The notes under the pieces were generated by a model. The model did not search any database. It was not told the origin of the DNA and was given only the letters and a program-made list of their open reading frames with translations. A stretch of DNA of 64,000 bases from Meiothermus sp. GTDB lineage: Bacteria; Deinococcota; Deinococci; Deinococcales; Thermaceae. Shown here in pieces: positions 24,957 to 35,240 of the stretch. Where the stretch lies: the NCBI RefSeq assembly GCF_026004055.1, contig NZ_BPIJ01000001.1, positions 1,054,001-1,118,000 on the forward strand, in the 5' to 3' direction. A program made the translations under genes and the position numbers. The first letter of the stretch is position 1; each line of letters begins with the position of its first letter.

Positions 24957-25622
24957 CTACAACCCTGCGCCTTTTTCGATGTGGGCCGAGACCTCCCCGG
25001 TCTCTTCGGCCTCGCGGCGCAAAATGGCAGCCTTAATGCGCTTGAGGGTGGTCACTTCCTCCAGCGCCCGCTGGTCAAGGGTATCGGTAACAAACTTGAT
25101 CTGCTCGTTGATCTCGGGAATCGAGATTTGCTCGAGCGCGTTCACCCTGCGGTTGGTCTTCTTGATTTCCTCGCCGATCTTGCGTAGGCGGTTCTCGGTG
25201 TTGGCCACTGCAATGATGGCCTCGGCCAGCGCCCGGAAGGCCGTGGCGGCCTCGAGGGTCTTGGCCCCCACCCCAATCGGGCTAAAGGACAGGCTCCCGC
25301 TCGAGGCCGGGGCGGTAATCCTGGGCACTTTTACCCCGTAGAGGCTCTCAATTTGCATTTGAACCTCGATGGGAGTGCCCGAAAGCGACTCTACCGCCTC
25401 GGGCGTGTCGAAGGCCTTGGCAATCAGCAGGCTGAAATAGGCGTCCTTGGCCGCGTTGTTGAGGGCCTCACGGGCTTTCAGCGAGTCCTGCACCAGGGCA
25501 AAAAACTCGCCGATCAGGGCATCCCGCTTATTTTTCAGCAGTTCCACACCCTGCAAAGCCAGCCGCTTCTGGTCGCGCTTGGCCAGCAGGGTGGAACGGG
25601 TCGGTGAGACTTGTTCAGCCAT
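24957..25622 (-). CDS. atpD: V/A-type ATPase subunit D
   Basis: Length is 221 residues from the ATG at 25622, with GGAGGTG just upstream. The signature start SPTRSTLLAKRDQKRLALQGVELLKNKRD and long N- and C-terminal helices (heptad-like) are typical of the central rotor shaft subunit D. The C-terminal helix contains RRVNALEQISIPEINEQIKFV. It rotates inside the A3B3 head and couples it to the membrane ring with subunits F and C. It is the last gene of the operon, as in Thermus. Confidence 0.95.
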   Translation of the reverse strand: MAEQVSPTRSTLLAKRDQKRLALQGVELLKNKRDALIGEFFALVQDSLKAREALNNAAKDAYFSLLIAKAFDTPEAVESLSGTPIEVQMQIESLYGVKVPRITAPASSGSLSFSPIGVGAKTLEAATAFRALAEAIIAVANTENRLRKIGEEIKKTNRRVNALEQISIPEINEQIKFVTDTLDQRALEEVTTLKRIKAAILRREAEETGEVSAHIEKGAGL

Positions 25623-25714
25623 GTGCACCTCCGGTGCGCTCTAGGCCAAAGGCTAAAGGCTGAGAGCGAAAGATGCATCGACTCCCGGCCTTCGGCCTTG
25701 GACTTCCAGCACCT

Positions 25715-27115
25715 CTACGCCCCCACCAGCTCTTCCAGCTTGCCGGTCTTCTGGTGGTACTGCTCGATGTACTCCCGCCGTATGCGCTTGAGCTCGGAGG
25801 GCGGGAAGTCGGCGAGCAGGGCCCAGCCGATGTTCAGGCTCTCTTCGATGGAGCGCTCCTTCTGGCCTTGGTTGATGAACTTCTTCTCGAAGTTCTCGGC
25901 AAAGCGCAGGTACTTCTTGTCTAACTCGGTCAGGGCGTCTTCACCGGTGATGGCCACCAGGCGGCGCAGGTTCACGCCACGGGCGTAGCTCGAGAAAAGC
26001 TGGTCGGCCAGCTCCTTGTGGTCGGCGCGGGTTTTGCCCTTGCCGATGCCGTTGTTCATGAGGCGCGACAGGCTGGGCTGCACGTTGATGGGCGGGAAGA
26101 TGCCCTGCTGGGCCAGGTCGCGGGCGATGAAAATCTGCCCCTCGGTGATGTAGCCGGTCAGGTCGGGGATGGGGTGGGTGATGTCGTCGCCCGGCATGGA
26201 GAGGATGGGAATTTGCGTGACCGAGCCTTTTTTGCCGTGCACCACCCCGGCGCGCTCGTAAAGCGAGGCCAGGTCGGTGTACATGTAGCCAGGGTAGCCC
26301 CGGCGGCCCGGAATCTCCTCGCGGGCCCCCCCAATCTCACGCAGGGCCTCACAGTAGTTGGTCAGGTCGGTGAGGATCACCAGCACGTGGTAGTCGTGCT
26401 CGAAGGCCAGGTACTCGGCAGCGGTCAGGGCCATGCGGGGGGTCAGAAGGCGCTCTACGGTGGGGTCGTCGGCCTTGTTGAGGAAGAGCACCGAGCGCGA
26501 GAGGGCCCCGGTGCGCTCGAACTCCTGCATGAAGTAGCTCACCTCACGCTGGGTAATGCCCATGGCGGCAAACACCACCGCGAAGCCCTCGCCCTCGCCC
26601 AGCACCTTAGCCTGACGGGCAATCTGAGCGGCCAGCTCGTTGTGCGGCAGACCCGACCCCGAGAAGATGGGCAGCTTCTGACCGCGCACCAGGGTCATGT
26701 TGACGTCAATGGCGCTGACGCCGGTCTGGATGAACTCCTCGGGTTTCTCGCGGGCCACCGGGTTAATGGGCGCACCGTTGATGGGCAGGCGCTTGTCGGC
26801 CACCACGGGCGGCAGGCCGTCTATGGGCTTGCCAATCCCGTTGAAGGCCCGGCCCACCATTTCCTTGGAAACCCCCAGGCGGGCCACATCTTCTACCAGC
26901 GAGACGGTGGTGCGCTCGAGGTTCAGCCCCGAGGTTTCCTCGAAGACCTGCAAAACCGTGTACTGGTCGGAAACCTCAATCACCTGACCGCCACGAATGC
27001 GGCCGGTGCCGTCGTCGATGTTCACAATAGCGCCGTAGGCCAGGTCGGCGGCCCCTTCCAAGAACAAGAGGGGCCCGGAGACGTAGGTTACGGCATTGTA
27101 TTCTTTCTTGAGCAT
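25715..27115 (-). CDS. atpB: V/A-type ATPase subunit B
   Basis: Length is 466 residues, normal for the non-catalytic B subunit. The start, [18 protein letters not shown], and the degenerate nucleotide-binding region [21 protein letters not shown] (no Walker lysine) are diagnostic. [18 protein letters not shown] and [18 protein letters not shown] are also present. Three copies alternate with subunit A in the soluble head. There are 67 bases after subunit A and 92 before subunit D; the spacers hold short GGC/GCC-rich words but no strong terminator. Confidence 0.97.
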   Translation of the reverse strand: MLKKEYNAVTYVSGPLLFLEGAADLAYGAIVNIDDGTGRIRGGQVIEVSDQYTVLQVFEETSGLNLERTTVSLVEDVARLGVSKEMVGRAFNGIGKPIDGLPPVVADKRLPINGAPINPVAREKPEEFIQTGVSAIDVNMTLVRGQKLPIFSGSGLPHNELAAQIARQAKVLGEGEGFAVVFAAMGITQREVSYFMQEFERTGALSRSVLFLNKADDPTVERLLTPRMALTAAEYLAFEHDYHVLVILTDLTNYCEALREIGGAREEIPGRRGYPGYMYTDLASLYERAGVVHGKKGSVTQIPILSMPGDDITHPIPDLTGYITEGQIFIARDLAQQGIFPPINVQPSLSRLMNNGIGKGKTRADHKELADQLFSSYARGVNLRRLVAITGEDALTELDKKYLRFAENFEKKFINQGQKERSIEESLNIGWALLADFPPSELKRIRREYIEQYHQKTGKLEELVGA

Positions 27116-27182
27116 TCTGTACCTCCGTTGGAGGGCTTGTGGCTCCTGGTTTTCACCACTTGCTACAAGCTACAGGCCATCC

Positions 27183-28919
<1,737 letters not shown>

Positions 28920-28986
28920 ATATCCTCCTTTATCGGATGCAGATGACCAGGGGTGGTTCCTTGGCTACCGGCCATCCGCCATGGGC

Positions 28987-29307
28987 CTACAGCTTGATAT
29001 CAAATCCGATGGTTTCCCGCACCAGCCTGCGCATGTAGGCTTTGGCATCGCTCCCGCCACTGAAGCTCTCCAGCAAGTTGGGCAGCGACAGAAGCACCGG
29101 AGCGCTGCGTCCACGCATGACCCGCTCGGTCGCCTTGTTGGGGTCGGGGATCAGATTCTGGTCAACCGCCACCAGGGCATACTGGTTGGACTGAATCATC
29201 TCAACGAGCTTCCGCACCGCCTCGTCGGCAGTCGCCGCGACAGCCTCGAGACCCGCGATGCGGTAACCCGAGGCCGTCTCGATATCGGTCAGTACCCCGA
29301 TTTTCAT
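28987..29307 (-). CDS. atpF: V/A-type ATPase subunit F
   Basis: Length is 106 residues from the ATG at 29307, which overlaps the TGA of subunit C by 4 bases (ATGA); a longer frame to 29388 is rejected. The Rossmann-like start MKIGVLTDIETASGYRIAGLEA and the C-terminal RRLVRETIGFDIKL are typical of subunit F. This subunit binds subunit D in the rotor and affects ATPase inhibition. Confidence 0.94.
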   Translation of the reverse strand: MKIGVLTDIETASGYRIAGLEAVAATADEAVRKLVEMIQSNQYALVAVDQNLIPDPNKATERVMRGRSAPVLLSLPNLLESFSGGSDAKAYMRRLVRETIGFDIKL

Positions 29308-30281
29308 GCAACCTCCTTGGCTACAGCCTCGGCCGGCAGGTTGAAGTAGGCCCGGCGGGCCAGCAAGCGGATGCGGGCCCCTTCCCACTCCTTCCGGCGG
29401 ATGTAGTCCAGGGCCAGCCCCGCACCCAGGGTATCTTTGCCGCCCTGAGCGGCTTTTTCTAGCAGAATCCGGCGCAAAGCCCGCTCGAGCTCACCCAGGG
29501 TGCGGGCGCTCGAGGCCGCCGCCAGGGGGGTGGCGTTCAGGGCTTCCATGGCCCCAAAGTCGCCTGCCGCTACCCGGCTGAACAAAGCCTGGTTGACGCT
29601 GCTACCGCCCGGCACAAAGTAGCCTTCGGCCCCTCCTGCACCCAGGGTATGCAGCTTAAAGGCAGTGGTCAGGTTGAGGGCGTCCACCTGCAGCGCAAAA
29701 TACGAGGCCAGGGCAGGCTCGCGCAAACGTCGGGCCTTTTCCAGGCTAAAGGCATAGAAATCGCGGTCGAGTGCTACCTCCAAGGCCAGCGGGTCGGGGT
29801 TGCCGGTAGCCGCATTGCGCAGCGCCTTGGCCAGCGGATGGGTGGGCAGCTGAAGCACCTGGGCCATGCTGGCCGCGTCCGGTGCTTGCAACAGCGCATT
29901 CAGCAAAACCTCCGGTAGGGTTCCACTGACTAGCTTGCCCTTGATCTCCTCAGGGGACTGCCCCGCGACCTTACCGCGCAGGATGGTTTTGAGGTTGTTG
30001 AGGTCGGACTGCAACAACAGCAGGTTGATGGCTTCGCGCATGTTGCCGCTCACCAGGCCCGGTAGGTCACCCACCATGCGCTGCATATGGCTGGTCACGG
30101 CCCGGTCTACATCGGCCAGGGCCTCGCCTACCAGGTCGGGCCCGTAAATCGTGTCGGCCAGCGCCCGCACAAAGTCGGGGAAAGACAGACCGATGCTCTG
30201 TTGGAAGAAGGCCTCCGGCACCATCTGGCTGCGCCGGGCCCGCAGGCGTGCATTGAGGTAAGCGAAGCTGCTGCCCGCCAT
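29304..30281 (-). CDS. atpC: V/A-type ATPase subunit C (funnel subunit linking rotor and ring)
   Basis: Length is 325 residues, mostly helical, with the family opening FAYLNARLRARRSQMVPEAFF and internal INLLLLQSDLNNLKTILRGK. In Thermus it is a funnel of three similar helical domains that sits on the proteolipid ring and receives the D-F shaft. It starts 2 bases after subunit E and overlaps F by 4 bases, so E-C-F translation is coupled. Confidence 0.93.
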   Translation of the reverse strand: MAGSSFAYLNARLRARRSQMVPEAFFQQSIGLSFPDFVRALADTIYGPDLVGEALADVDRAVTSHMQRMVGDLPGLVSGNMREAINLLLLQSDLNNLKTILRGKVAGQSPEEIKGKLVSGTLPEVLLNALLQAPDAASMAQVLQLPTHPLAKALRNAATGNPDPLALEVALDRDFYAFSLEKARRLREPALASYFALQVDALNLTTAFKLHTLGAGGAEGYFVPGGSSVNQALFSRVAAGDFGAMEALNATPLAAASSARTLGELERALRRILLEKAAQGGKDTLGAGLALDYIRRKEWEGARIRLLARRAYFNLPAEAVAKEVA

Positions 30282-30283
30282 AG

Positions 30284-30850
30284 CTACCCCCAGATGGCCT
30301 TGGCAGCCTTGGCCGACAAAGCATCCCAGGCCCGCTCGAGGCGCTCTCCCAGGGCATTCTGCACAAAAGACCGGCCCCCCTTGGCCACCAGGCGAACCCC
30401 ATCCTGGATGGTCGCATCGGTTCTGAGCTCCAAACCCTTGCTCTTGGCCCAGTCGGCCAGTAGGGCCGCGTGGTTGGGGTGCAGCACCACCGCTTCGGCC
30501 TGACCCACCGCCGCCAAGGCTTCTTCGGCCAGCTTCTGCAGGGTCTGGCCAAAGCTTGGTTGGTTCGCCAGACTCTTTAGGGCCTGCATAGCCTCGAGCC
30601 GCACTCGGTTGACCACCTCTCCCCGAGCCGCGATGCGGGCCTGATTAACCAGCAGTTCTGCGGCGCTCTCGGCCCGGCGAATGGCGGCCTGGTACTCGGC
30701 CTCGAGCTGGCGCTCTTTGGCAGCTTTGAGCGCCTCGGCTTTCTGTTGGGCCGCTTCCAAAATGCCCTTGGCCTTGGCTTCGGCCTCCGCCGCGATGGCG
30801 CCAATTTCCGTAGCCACCTCGTTTTGAAGGATATCCTCGAGTTTCGACAT
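30284..30850 (-). CDS. atpE: V/A-type ATPase subunit E (peripheral stalk)
   Basis: Length is 188 residues. A long Ala/Glu/Lys-rich N-terminal helix (residues about 5-85, EVATEIGAIAAEAEAKAKGI) forms a right-handed coiled coil with subunit G. A small alpha/beta C-terminal domain (VVLHPNHAALLADWAKSKGLEL, GVRLVAKGGRSFVQNALGER) caps the A3B3 head. It lies 65 bases after the proteolipid gene, with a perfect 12-bp stem-loop between them. Confidence 0.94.
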   Translation of the reverse strand: MSKLEDILQNEVATEIGAIAAEAEAKAKGILEAAQQKAEALKAAKERQLEAEYQAAIRRAESAAELLVNQARIAARGEVVNRVRLEAMQALKSLANQPSFGQTLQKLAEEALAAVGQAEAVVLHPNHAALLADWAKSKGLELRTDATIQDGVRLVAKGGRSFVQNALGERLERAWDALSAKAAKAIWG

Positions 30851-30877
30851 TGGGCTCCTCTAATTGGCTCCTGGCTA

Positions 30878-30910
30878 ATGGCCGATAGCGAGTTGCAGGC
30901 TATCGGCCAT
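30878..30910 (-). promoter_or_regulatory. Intercistronic stem-loop after the proteolipid gene
   Basis: ATGGCCGATAGC (30878-30889) and GCTATCGGCCAT (30899-30910) are perfect 12-bp complements with a 9-base loop, starting 6 bases after the subunit L stop. No T tract follows. It may stabilise or process the mRNA of the proteolipid, which is needed in many copies. Confidence 0.5.
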
Positions 30911-30915
30911 CGGCG

Positions 30916-31212
30916 TTAGTTGATGAGGAACGAGAAAGCCAGACCGAAAATGGCCAGCGTCTCAGGCAGCAGGAAGAACAGGAGGGCCGTACCGAAGTTA
31001 CGGCGGTCTTCCACTACCGCCCCCAGGGCTGCCGCACCGATGGCCGATTGGGCCACACCGGTACCTAGAATCCCCAGCCCGATGGCCAATCCCTTGCCGA
31101 TGGCGGCATAGTTCGCGCCCGCGGCAGCCTCGCCTTCAGCGGCAAAGGCCACCGTGACCAACAGCGCAAAGACGAAAACCGAAACCAACTTGGCAGCTTT
31201 AGCGATCTTCAT
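30916..31212 (-). CDS. atpL: V/A-type ATPase proteolipid subunit (ring subunit L/K)
   Basis: Length is 98 residues from the ATG at 31212, with AAAAGGAGAAC upstream; an extension to 31266 is rejected. A signal-like N-terminus (MKIAKAAKLVSVFVFALLVTVAFAAE, about 1-26) is probably cleaved. The mature protein is two membrane helices: GANYAAIGKGLAIGLGILGTGVAQSAIGAAALGAV and TALLFFLLPETLAIFGLAFSFLI. The ion-carrying glutamate lies in the second (LLPETLAIFG). A ring of these rotates with D, F and C. Stem-loops flank the gene on both sides. Confidence 0.95.
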   Translation of the reverse strand: MKIAKAAKLVSVFVFALLVTVAFAAEGEAAAGANYAAIGKGLAIGLGILGTGVAQSAIGAAALGAVVEDRRNFGTALLFFLLPETLAIFGLAFSFLIN

Positions 31213-31247
31213 GTTTGTTCTCCTTTTCCTTACTTCTGGTTCCAACC

Positions 31248-31312
31248 TGTCGGGCATACCCGACACTTCGTGGACTAAGTCGTGCAGCCTGCTTTGAGTC
31301 TTCTAGCAGGCT
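31248..31312 (-). promoter_or_regulatory. Two stem-loops between subunit I and proteolipid genes
   Basis: TGTCGGG-CATA-CCCGACA (31248-31265) and AGCCTGCT...AGCAGGCT (31286-31293 with 31305-31312) occupy the 104-base gap upstream of the proteolipid ribosome site. With the stem-loop at 30878 they bracket the gene that must be expressed most. RNA processing or differential stability is the natural reading, not tested here. Confidence 0.45.
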
Positions 31313-31316
31313 TGGT

Positions 31317-33314
31317 TTAGCTGCGTTCCTCCCCCCGCACCGATTTGAAGGGACGGTAAGGACGACCACTCTCGTCGTAAAAACCGAAATTGGTACCGAA
31401 CTCGATCCAGAGCAGACGAATCGGTTGCAGCACGTGCCCCAGGGTGGTGATGATGATCACCGCCAGCAAAATCACCAGGCCCACCACAAACCCTAGGATG
31501 CCGCCCACAAAGCCCATCCGCTCGGCCAGGCCAAAACCGACCTGGTTGGCCAGGCTGGCCAGCAAAGCCCCGGCCACCCCCACCGCGTAGATACGGATGT
31601 AGCTCAGGATCTGGCCGCCTTTGGAGGGCAGCTCGGCAATCATCAGGGGCATCTTAGCCAGCAGGGCGCTGATCACAAAGACCAGCAACCCTACCACCAA
31701 AATTGCGGTGAGCAGACCGCTGTTGGCTTGGGTCAGGTAGTTGTAGGCAAAAGCAATCAGGCCCACGCAACCGGCCAGATATCCCAGCCCTTCCCAAAAG
31801 TGGCTCATGTGGCCGTGTTTGAGCCCCAGCTGCATGCGGATGATAAAGGCGTAGAGCACTTGTATCACCCCAAAGGCAATGCTGGCCAGCATCAGCAAGG
31901 TGGCGGTCTGCTCGAAGTCGAGGCGGTTGATGGTCATGGGGATTAGGCCCTGTCCCCCGTGGTTGGGGTCGTAAAAGATGGTACCGCCCCCCGGCAGAAT
32001 TTTGAGCTTCTCCAAGAAGGTACCAAAGGCCTCCCCGTAAATAAAGCCCCAGACCACCGCCCAACCGGTCATCCACCACAGCACCTTGGAGAGGCTACCC
32101 ACCACATCGGGGCCGAAGTTGGCCCCCAAAAAGCCAATGACCAGGTTCTTACGGGCCTTGGCCAACGAACCCAGCCAGTAGGCCAGCAGGCCAAACAGCA
32201 AGGCAATTCCGATATCGCCCACCACCATGCCAAAAAAGAAGGGGAAGAAGGCCGCAATCATGAGGGTGGGGTCGTAGGTGCCGTAGCGGGGGGTGTTGAG
32301 AAAGCCGTGCAGGAGCTCAAAAGGCTTGGCCCAGGCCGGGTTGTCGAGGGTTACAGGTACTTGGTGGCCCTCGTGATGCTCATCTACGGGCTCGAAGGTA
32401 TAGACGATCTGGTCGCGCAGGCGGCTTAAGGCCTCCTCCACCCGGCCCTTGACCTTCTGGGGCACCCAGCCCATCAGGGCCATGCCGTACTGGCCCGCAG
32501 CCAGGTCGGAGGCGGTTTTGTAGCGAGCTACTTCATCCTTGGCCCGGGTCCAAAGCAGCACCAGGGCATCTTTGGACTCCCCCTTGAGCTTGGCGATCTC
32601 CTCGCGGATGCCCACCAGCTCCTCGGGGGCCAGTTTGGATCGCTCCTTCATGCGGGCCGCCGCCCGGGAGAGGGACAGGCTGCCATAGCTACCCGGAAAG
32701 CGCAGCTCGGCCAGACCCAGGCGCGACAAGGTGGAGCGGGCGGTCTCGAGCTCAACCCGCTTGACCACCACCACCGCCGCCACCTGGTTGTCCAGGGGTT
32801 CAGCCTCGAGCACAAAGCGGTCGGGCAGGGCTTCTTGCAGGGCTGTGCGAACCCCCTCGAGTTCTTCTGGCTTGGCCAGCAGGAAGGGGATCACCCCCAG
32901 GCGTGGGCTCTCGTCCAGGCCTTGCGCCAGCGAGGCCAGTTTGTCCGCCGCCCGCCCAAACAACTCGATGGTCTGGATCTCTTCCTCGAGGGCCGCCCGT
33001 TCCTTGCCCAGCACCTCGGCGCGGCTGGCCACCGGCTTTATGGTCGCCTCGGCCTCCTCCAAAGAGCCTCCAAACTGTGCGCTCCCGGCTGCCGCGGCCA
33101 GACCCATCACCGCCAAGGACTGCTCGGCCTGCGAAGCCACCGCTTCCCACCGCTTGAGTTCGGCTTCTTCGGTGGGGGAAAGGCGGTACTCGCCGAGCTC
33201 ATCGGGCCGCAGGGGGTCAATGTGCACCACTCCGGCTTTTTGCAGTTCGCTCAGAAGCGCCCGGGCCAGCCGCTTGGGGCCGGCCACAATCAGCTTTTCC
33301 ATGGGCGCAATCAA
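31317..33314 (-). CDS. atpI: V/A-type ATPase subunit I (membrane stator, a-subunit)
   Basis: Length is 665 residues from a TTG at 33314. AAAGGAGGT lies 6 nt before this TTG, and the TTG overlaps the TGA of subunit G (TTGA); the ATG at 33302 would be too far from the site. The N-terminal half (about 1-330) is soluble and coiled. The C-terminal half has about eight membrane helices (PTLMIAAFFPFFFGMVVGDIGIALL, KGGQILSYIRIYAVGVAGALLA). The essential arginine of the ion path is probably in ILSYIRIYAVG. It forms the two half-channels next to the proteolipid ring. Confidence 0.95.
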   Translation of the reverse strand: MIAPMEKLIVAGPKRLARALLSELQKAGVVHIDPLRPDELGEYRLSPTEEAELKRWEAVASQAEQSLAVMGLAAAAGSAQFGGSLEEAEATIKPVASRAEVLGKERAALEEEIQTIELFGRAADKLASLAQGLDESPRLGVIPFLLAKPEELEGVRTALQEALPDRFVLEAEPLDNQVAAVVVVKRVELETARSTLSRLGLAELRFPGSYGSLSLSRAAARMKERSKLAPEELVGIREEIAKLKGESKDALVLLWTRAKDEVARYKTASDLAAGQYGMALMGWVPQKVKGRVEEALSRLRDQIVYTFEPVDEHHEGHQVPVTLDNPAWAKPFELLHGFLNTPRYGTYDPTLMIAAFFPFFFGMVVGDIGIALLFGLLAYWLGSLAKARKNLVIGFLGANFGPDVVGSLSKVLWWMTGWAVVWGFIYGEAFGTFLEKLKILPGGGTIFYDPNHGGQGLIPMTINRLDFEQTATLLMLASIAFGVIQVLYAFIIRMQLGLKHGHMSHFWEGLGYLAGCVGLIAFAYNYLTQANSGLLTAILVVGLLVFVISALLAKMPLMIAELPSKGGQILSYIRIYAVGVAGALLASLANQVGFGLAERMGFVGGILGFVVGLVILLAVIIITTLGHVLQPIRLLWIEFGTNFGFYDESGRPYRPFKSVRGEERS

Positions 33315-33625
33315 GGCAGTACCTCCTTTAGCACCGCCTGAACCGCCTCGGCTACTTTGGCCGTTGCCGCTTCGCCGATGGCCTTGGCTTCGGCTTCGGC
33401 TTTAGCCTTGGCTTCACGCTCGATTTTGGCCACAGCTTCCGCAGTGCGGGCGCGAAACTGCGCTTCCAAGTCCCGCGCGGCCTGCTCGGCTTCGGCCAGA
33501 ATCTGAGAAGCCTTGGCCTCGGCCTCCTGAACCTTGGCGGCAGCAGCCCTTTTGGCTTCTTCGAGCTGACGCGCCAGGGCTTGCTCACGCTCCGCAAGGC
33601 TCTTGATTAGTCCTGATCCAGCCAC
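33311..33625 (-). CDS. atpG: V/A-type ATPase subunit G (peripheral stalk)
   Basis: Length is 104 residues from a GTG at 33625, with GAAAGGAGGGAAC upstream. Nearly all helix, with 30% Ala and many Glu/Lys/Arg (AEREQALARQLEEAKRAAAAK). It forms the coiled-coil stalk with subunit E. It is the first gene of the nine-gene operon, behind a strong promoter at 33709-33738, and overlaps subunit I by 4 bases. Confidence 0.92.
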   Translation of the reverse strand: MAGSGLIKSLAEREQALARQLEEAKRAAAAKVQEAEAKASQILAEAEQAARDLEAQFRARTAEAVAKIEREAKAKAEAEAKAIGEAATAKVAEAVQAVLKEVLP

Positions 33626-33671
33626 GTTCCCTCCTTTCTCCCATTACACAACGTTTTGTACAGCAGGAAAG

Positions 33672-33693
33672 TGAGCAAGTGAAAACTTGCTCA
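33672..33693. promoter_or_regulatory. Hairpin in the leader of the ATPase operon
   Basis: TGAGCAAGT-GAAA-ACTTGCTCA, a perfect 9-bp dyad lying between the -10 (33714-33709) and the subunit G ribosome site. It is placed to be an operator or an mRNA 5' stabiliser. Confidence 0.45.
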
Positions 33694-33708
33694 AAGTGAA
33701 CCCCGAGA

Positions 33709-33738
33709 ATCATAGCGATTACTTAGGGTTCGTGTCAA
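33709..33738 (-). promoter_or_regulatory. Promoter of the V/A-ATPase operon
   Basis: On the minus strand TTGACA (33738-33733) and TATGAT (33714-33709) with an 18-base spacer, near-consensus sigma-A. It gives a leader of about 80 nt before the GTG at 33625. Confidence 0.75.
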
Positions 33739-33904
33739 CGCGAGATAGCATACAACAGATGCCGCGATCCATTTTTTGTCTGTGCACTGCACCTTTGAGT
33801 GTTTTTTCGAGCATCTGGCGTGCTATGGGCACCATTAGACCATATGACAACCCCCCATTCAAACGGTTGCCGAGTTTGAGCCGGTTCGGTGTTAGACTCA
33901 CGGG

Positions 33905-35059
33905 ATGAAGATTCGTGTCAGCCCTAGGGGCGCGGCCCGCCTACTGGCCCATCACCCTTGGGTCTACAAAAGCGACGTACTCGAGGGGCCCGACAAACCC
34001 GGTCTATACCCGGTTCACTCCGGCAAGGGCGTGCTGGGGCTGGCCCTGTACAATCCGGCCTCCGAGATTACCGTGCGGGTATTTAGCTTCAAGGACGCGG
34101 GCCGCCCTCAGGAGGTTCTGCTCGATAACCTGCGCAAGGCCCTGGCGCGACGCAAACCCGCCATTGCCCAAGAATCCAGCGGGGCGTACCGGCTCGTCCA
34201 CGCCGAGGGCGACCTGCTCCCCGCCTTGGTGCTCGACTACTACGCCGGACACGGGGTCTTGCAGGTGGGGTCGGCGGCCTTAGAACCCCTTACAGAAGCC
34301 TTGGTAGAGGTTATTCAAGCCGAGCTTCCCCTGCAAAGCCTGCTGGCCAAAAACGACCAGAAGTCCCGCAGCCTGGAGGGGCTGCCCCTATACATCAAGC
34401 CTTTGTTGGGACAGGTGCCGGCCTCTGTGATGGTGCGCGAGGGTGCAGTTCAGTACCGCGTAGACCTTATGGAAGGACAGAAAACCGGGGCCTTCATTGA
34501 CCAGCGCGACAACCGTATCCGCCTGGGCGCGTTCCGGGGCCAGACCGCGCTAGACGTGTTTAGCTATCACGGCTCATTCGCCCTGCACTTAGCCCAGGGT
34601 TTTGAACGGGTTTTTGCGGTAGATAGCTCGGCGGCCGCCCTGCAAAGGGCCCTCGAGAACGCCCAGCTCAACGGCCTTGACAACATCACCTGTAAGGAAG
34701 TCAACGCCTTTGAGTTTTTAAGGGAGGAAGAAAAACGCGGCAGCCGCTACGACTTAATTGTGCTGGATCCACCAGCCTTTGCCAAAGGCAAGCGCGATGT
34801 GGAGCGGGCCTACGCAGCTTACAAGGAAATCAATCTGCGGGCCATGAAACTGCTGCCCGGCGGGGGTATTCTGGCCACCGCCTCGTGCAGCCACCACCTG
34901 AGTGAGCCGCTCTTCTACCAGATGCTCGCCGAAGCCGCCGCCGACGCCCACCGCACCGTGCGGGTGTTGGAAAAGCGCGGCCAGGGTTGGGATCACCCGG
35001 TGCTGCTCAATGTGCCCGAGACCCACTATTTGAAATTTGCTTTGCTGGAGGTCATTTAG
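33905..35059 (+). CDS. rlmI: Class I SAM-dependent rRNA cytosine-5 methyltransferase (RlmI type)
   Basis: Length is 384 residues. An N-terminal PUA domain (about 1-70, [20 protein letters not shown]) is followed by a linker beta-barrel and a Rossmann methyltransferase domain (about 180-384). Visible motifs are [24 protein letters not shown] (SAM binding), [11 protein letters not shown] (motif IV) and ATASCSHHL with the catalytic Cys (motif VI). Relatives methylate C1962 of 23S rRNA. TAGACT (33893-33898), preceded by TG, sits 6 nt before the ATG, an extended -10 and leaderless start. It is divergent from the ATPase operon, as remembered for Thermus thermophilus. Confidence 0.9.
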   Translation: MKIRVSPRGAARLLAHHPWVYKSDVLEGPDKPGLYPVHSGKGVLGLALYNPASEITVRVFSFKDAGRPQEVLLDNLRKALARRKPAIAQESSGAYRLVHAEGDLLPALVLDYYAGHGVLQVGSAALEPLTEALVEVIQAELPLQSLLAKNDQKSRSLEGLPLYIKPLLGQVPASVMVREGAVQYRVDLMEGQKTGAFIDQRDNRIRLGAFRGQTALDVFSYHGSFALHLAQGFERVFAVDSSAAALQRALENAQLNGLDNITCKEVNAFEFLREEEKRGSRYDLIVLDPPAFAKGKRDVERAYAAYKEINLRAMKLLPGGGILATASCSHHLSEPLFYQMLAEAAADAHRTVRVLEKRGQGWDHPVLLNVPETHYLKFALLEVI

Positions 35060-35193
35060 GGCCGAAAACTCCATGGCGAAGGCCGAAAGCCAGGCGTATC
35101 TGGACTTGGGGCGTGAGACCAGAGACATGCGACATTGCGCATACCGATCAACCATCAAAGCACCCCGTAAACCAACCTGGGGCCAAAAATAAG

Positions 35194-35216
35194 CGAGGTG
35201 GCGCTAGGCCACCTCG
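35194..35216 (-). terminator. Bidirectional terminator between rlmI and the PEGA gene
   Basis: CGAGGTGGC and GCCACCTCG form a stem with loop GCTAG-like bases. On the minus strand it is followed by CTTATTTTT, serving the PEGA gene; on the plus strand by TCTTGAG, a weaker tail for rlmI. Confidence 0.65.
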
Positions 35217-35240
35217 TCTTGAGTTGGACGGCTCAAAGTT

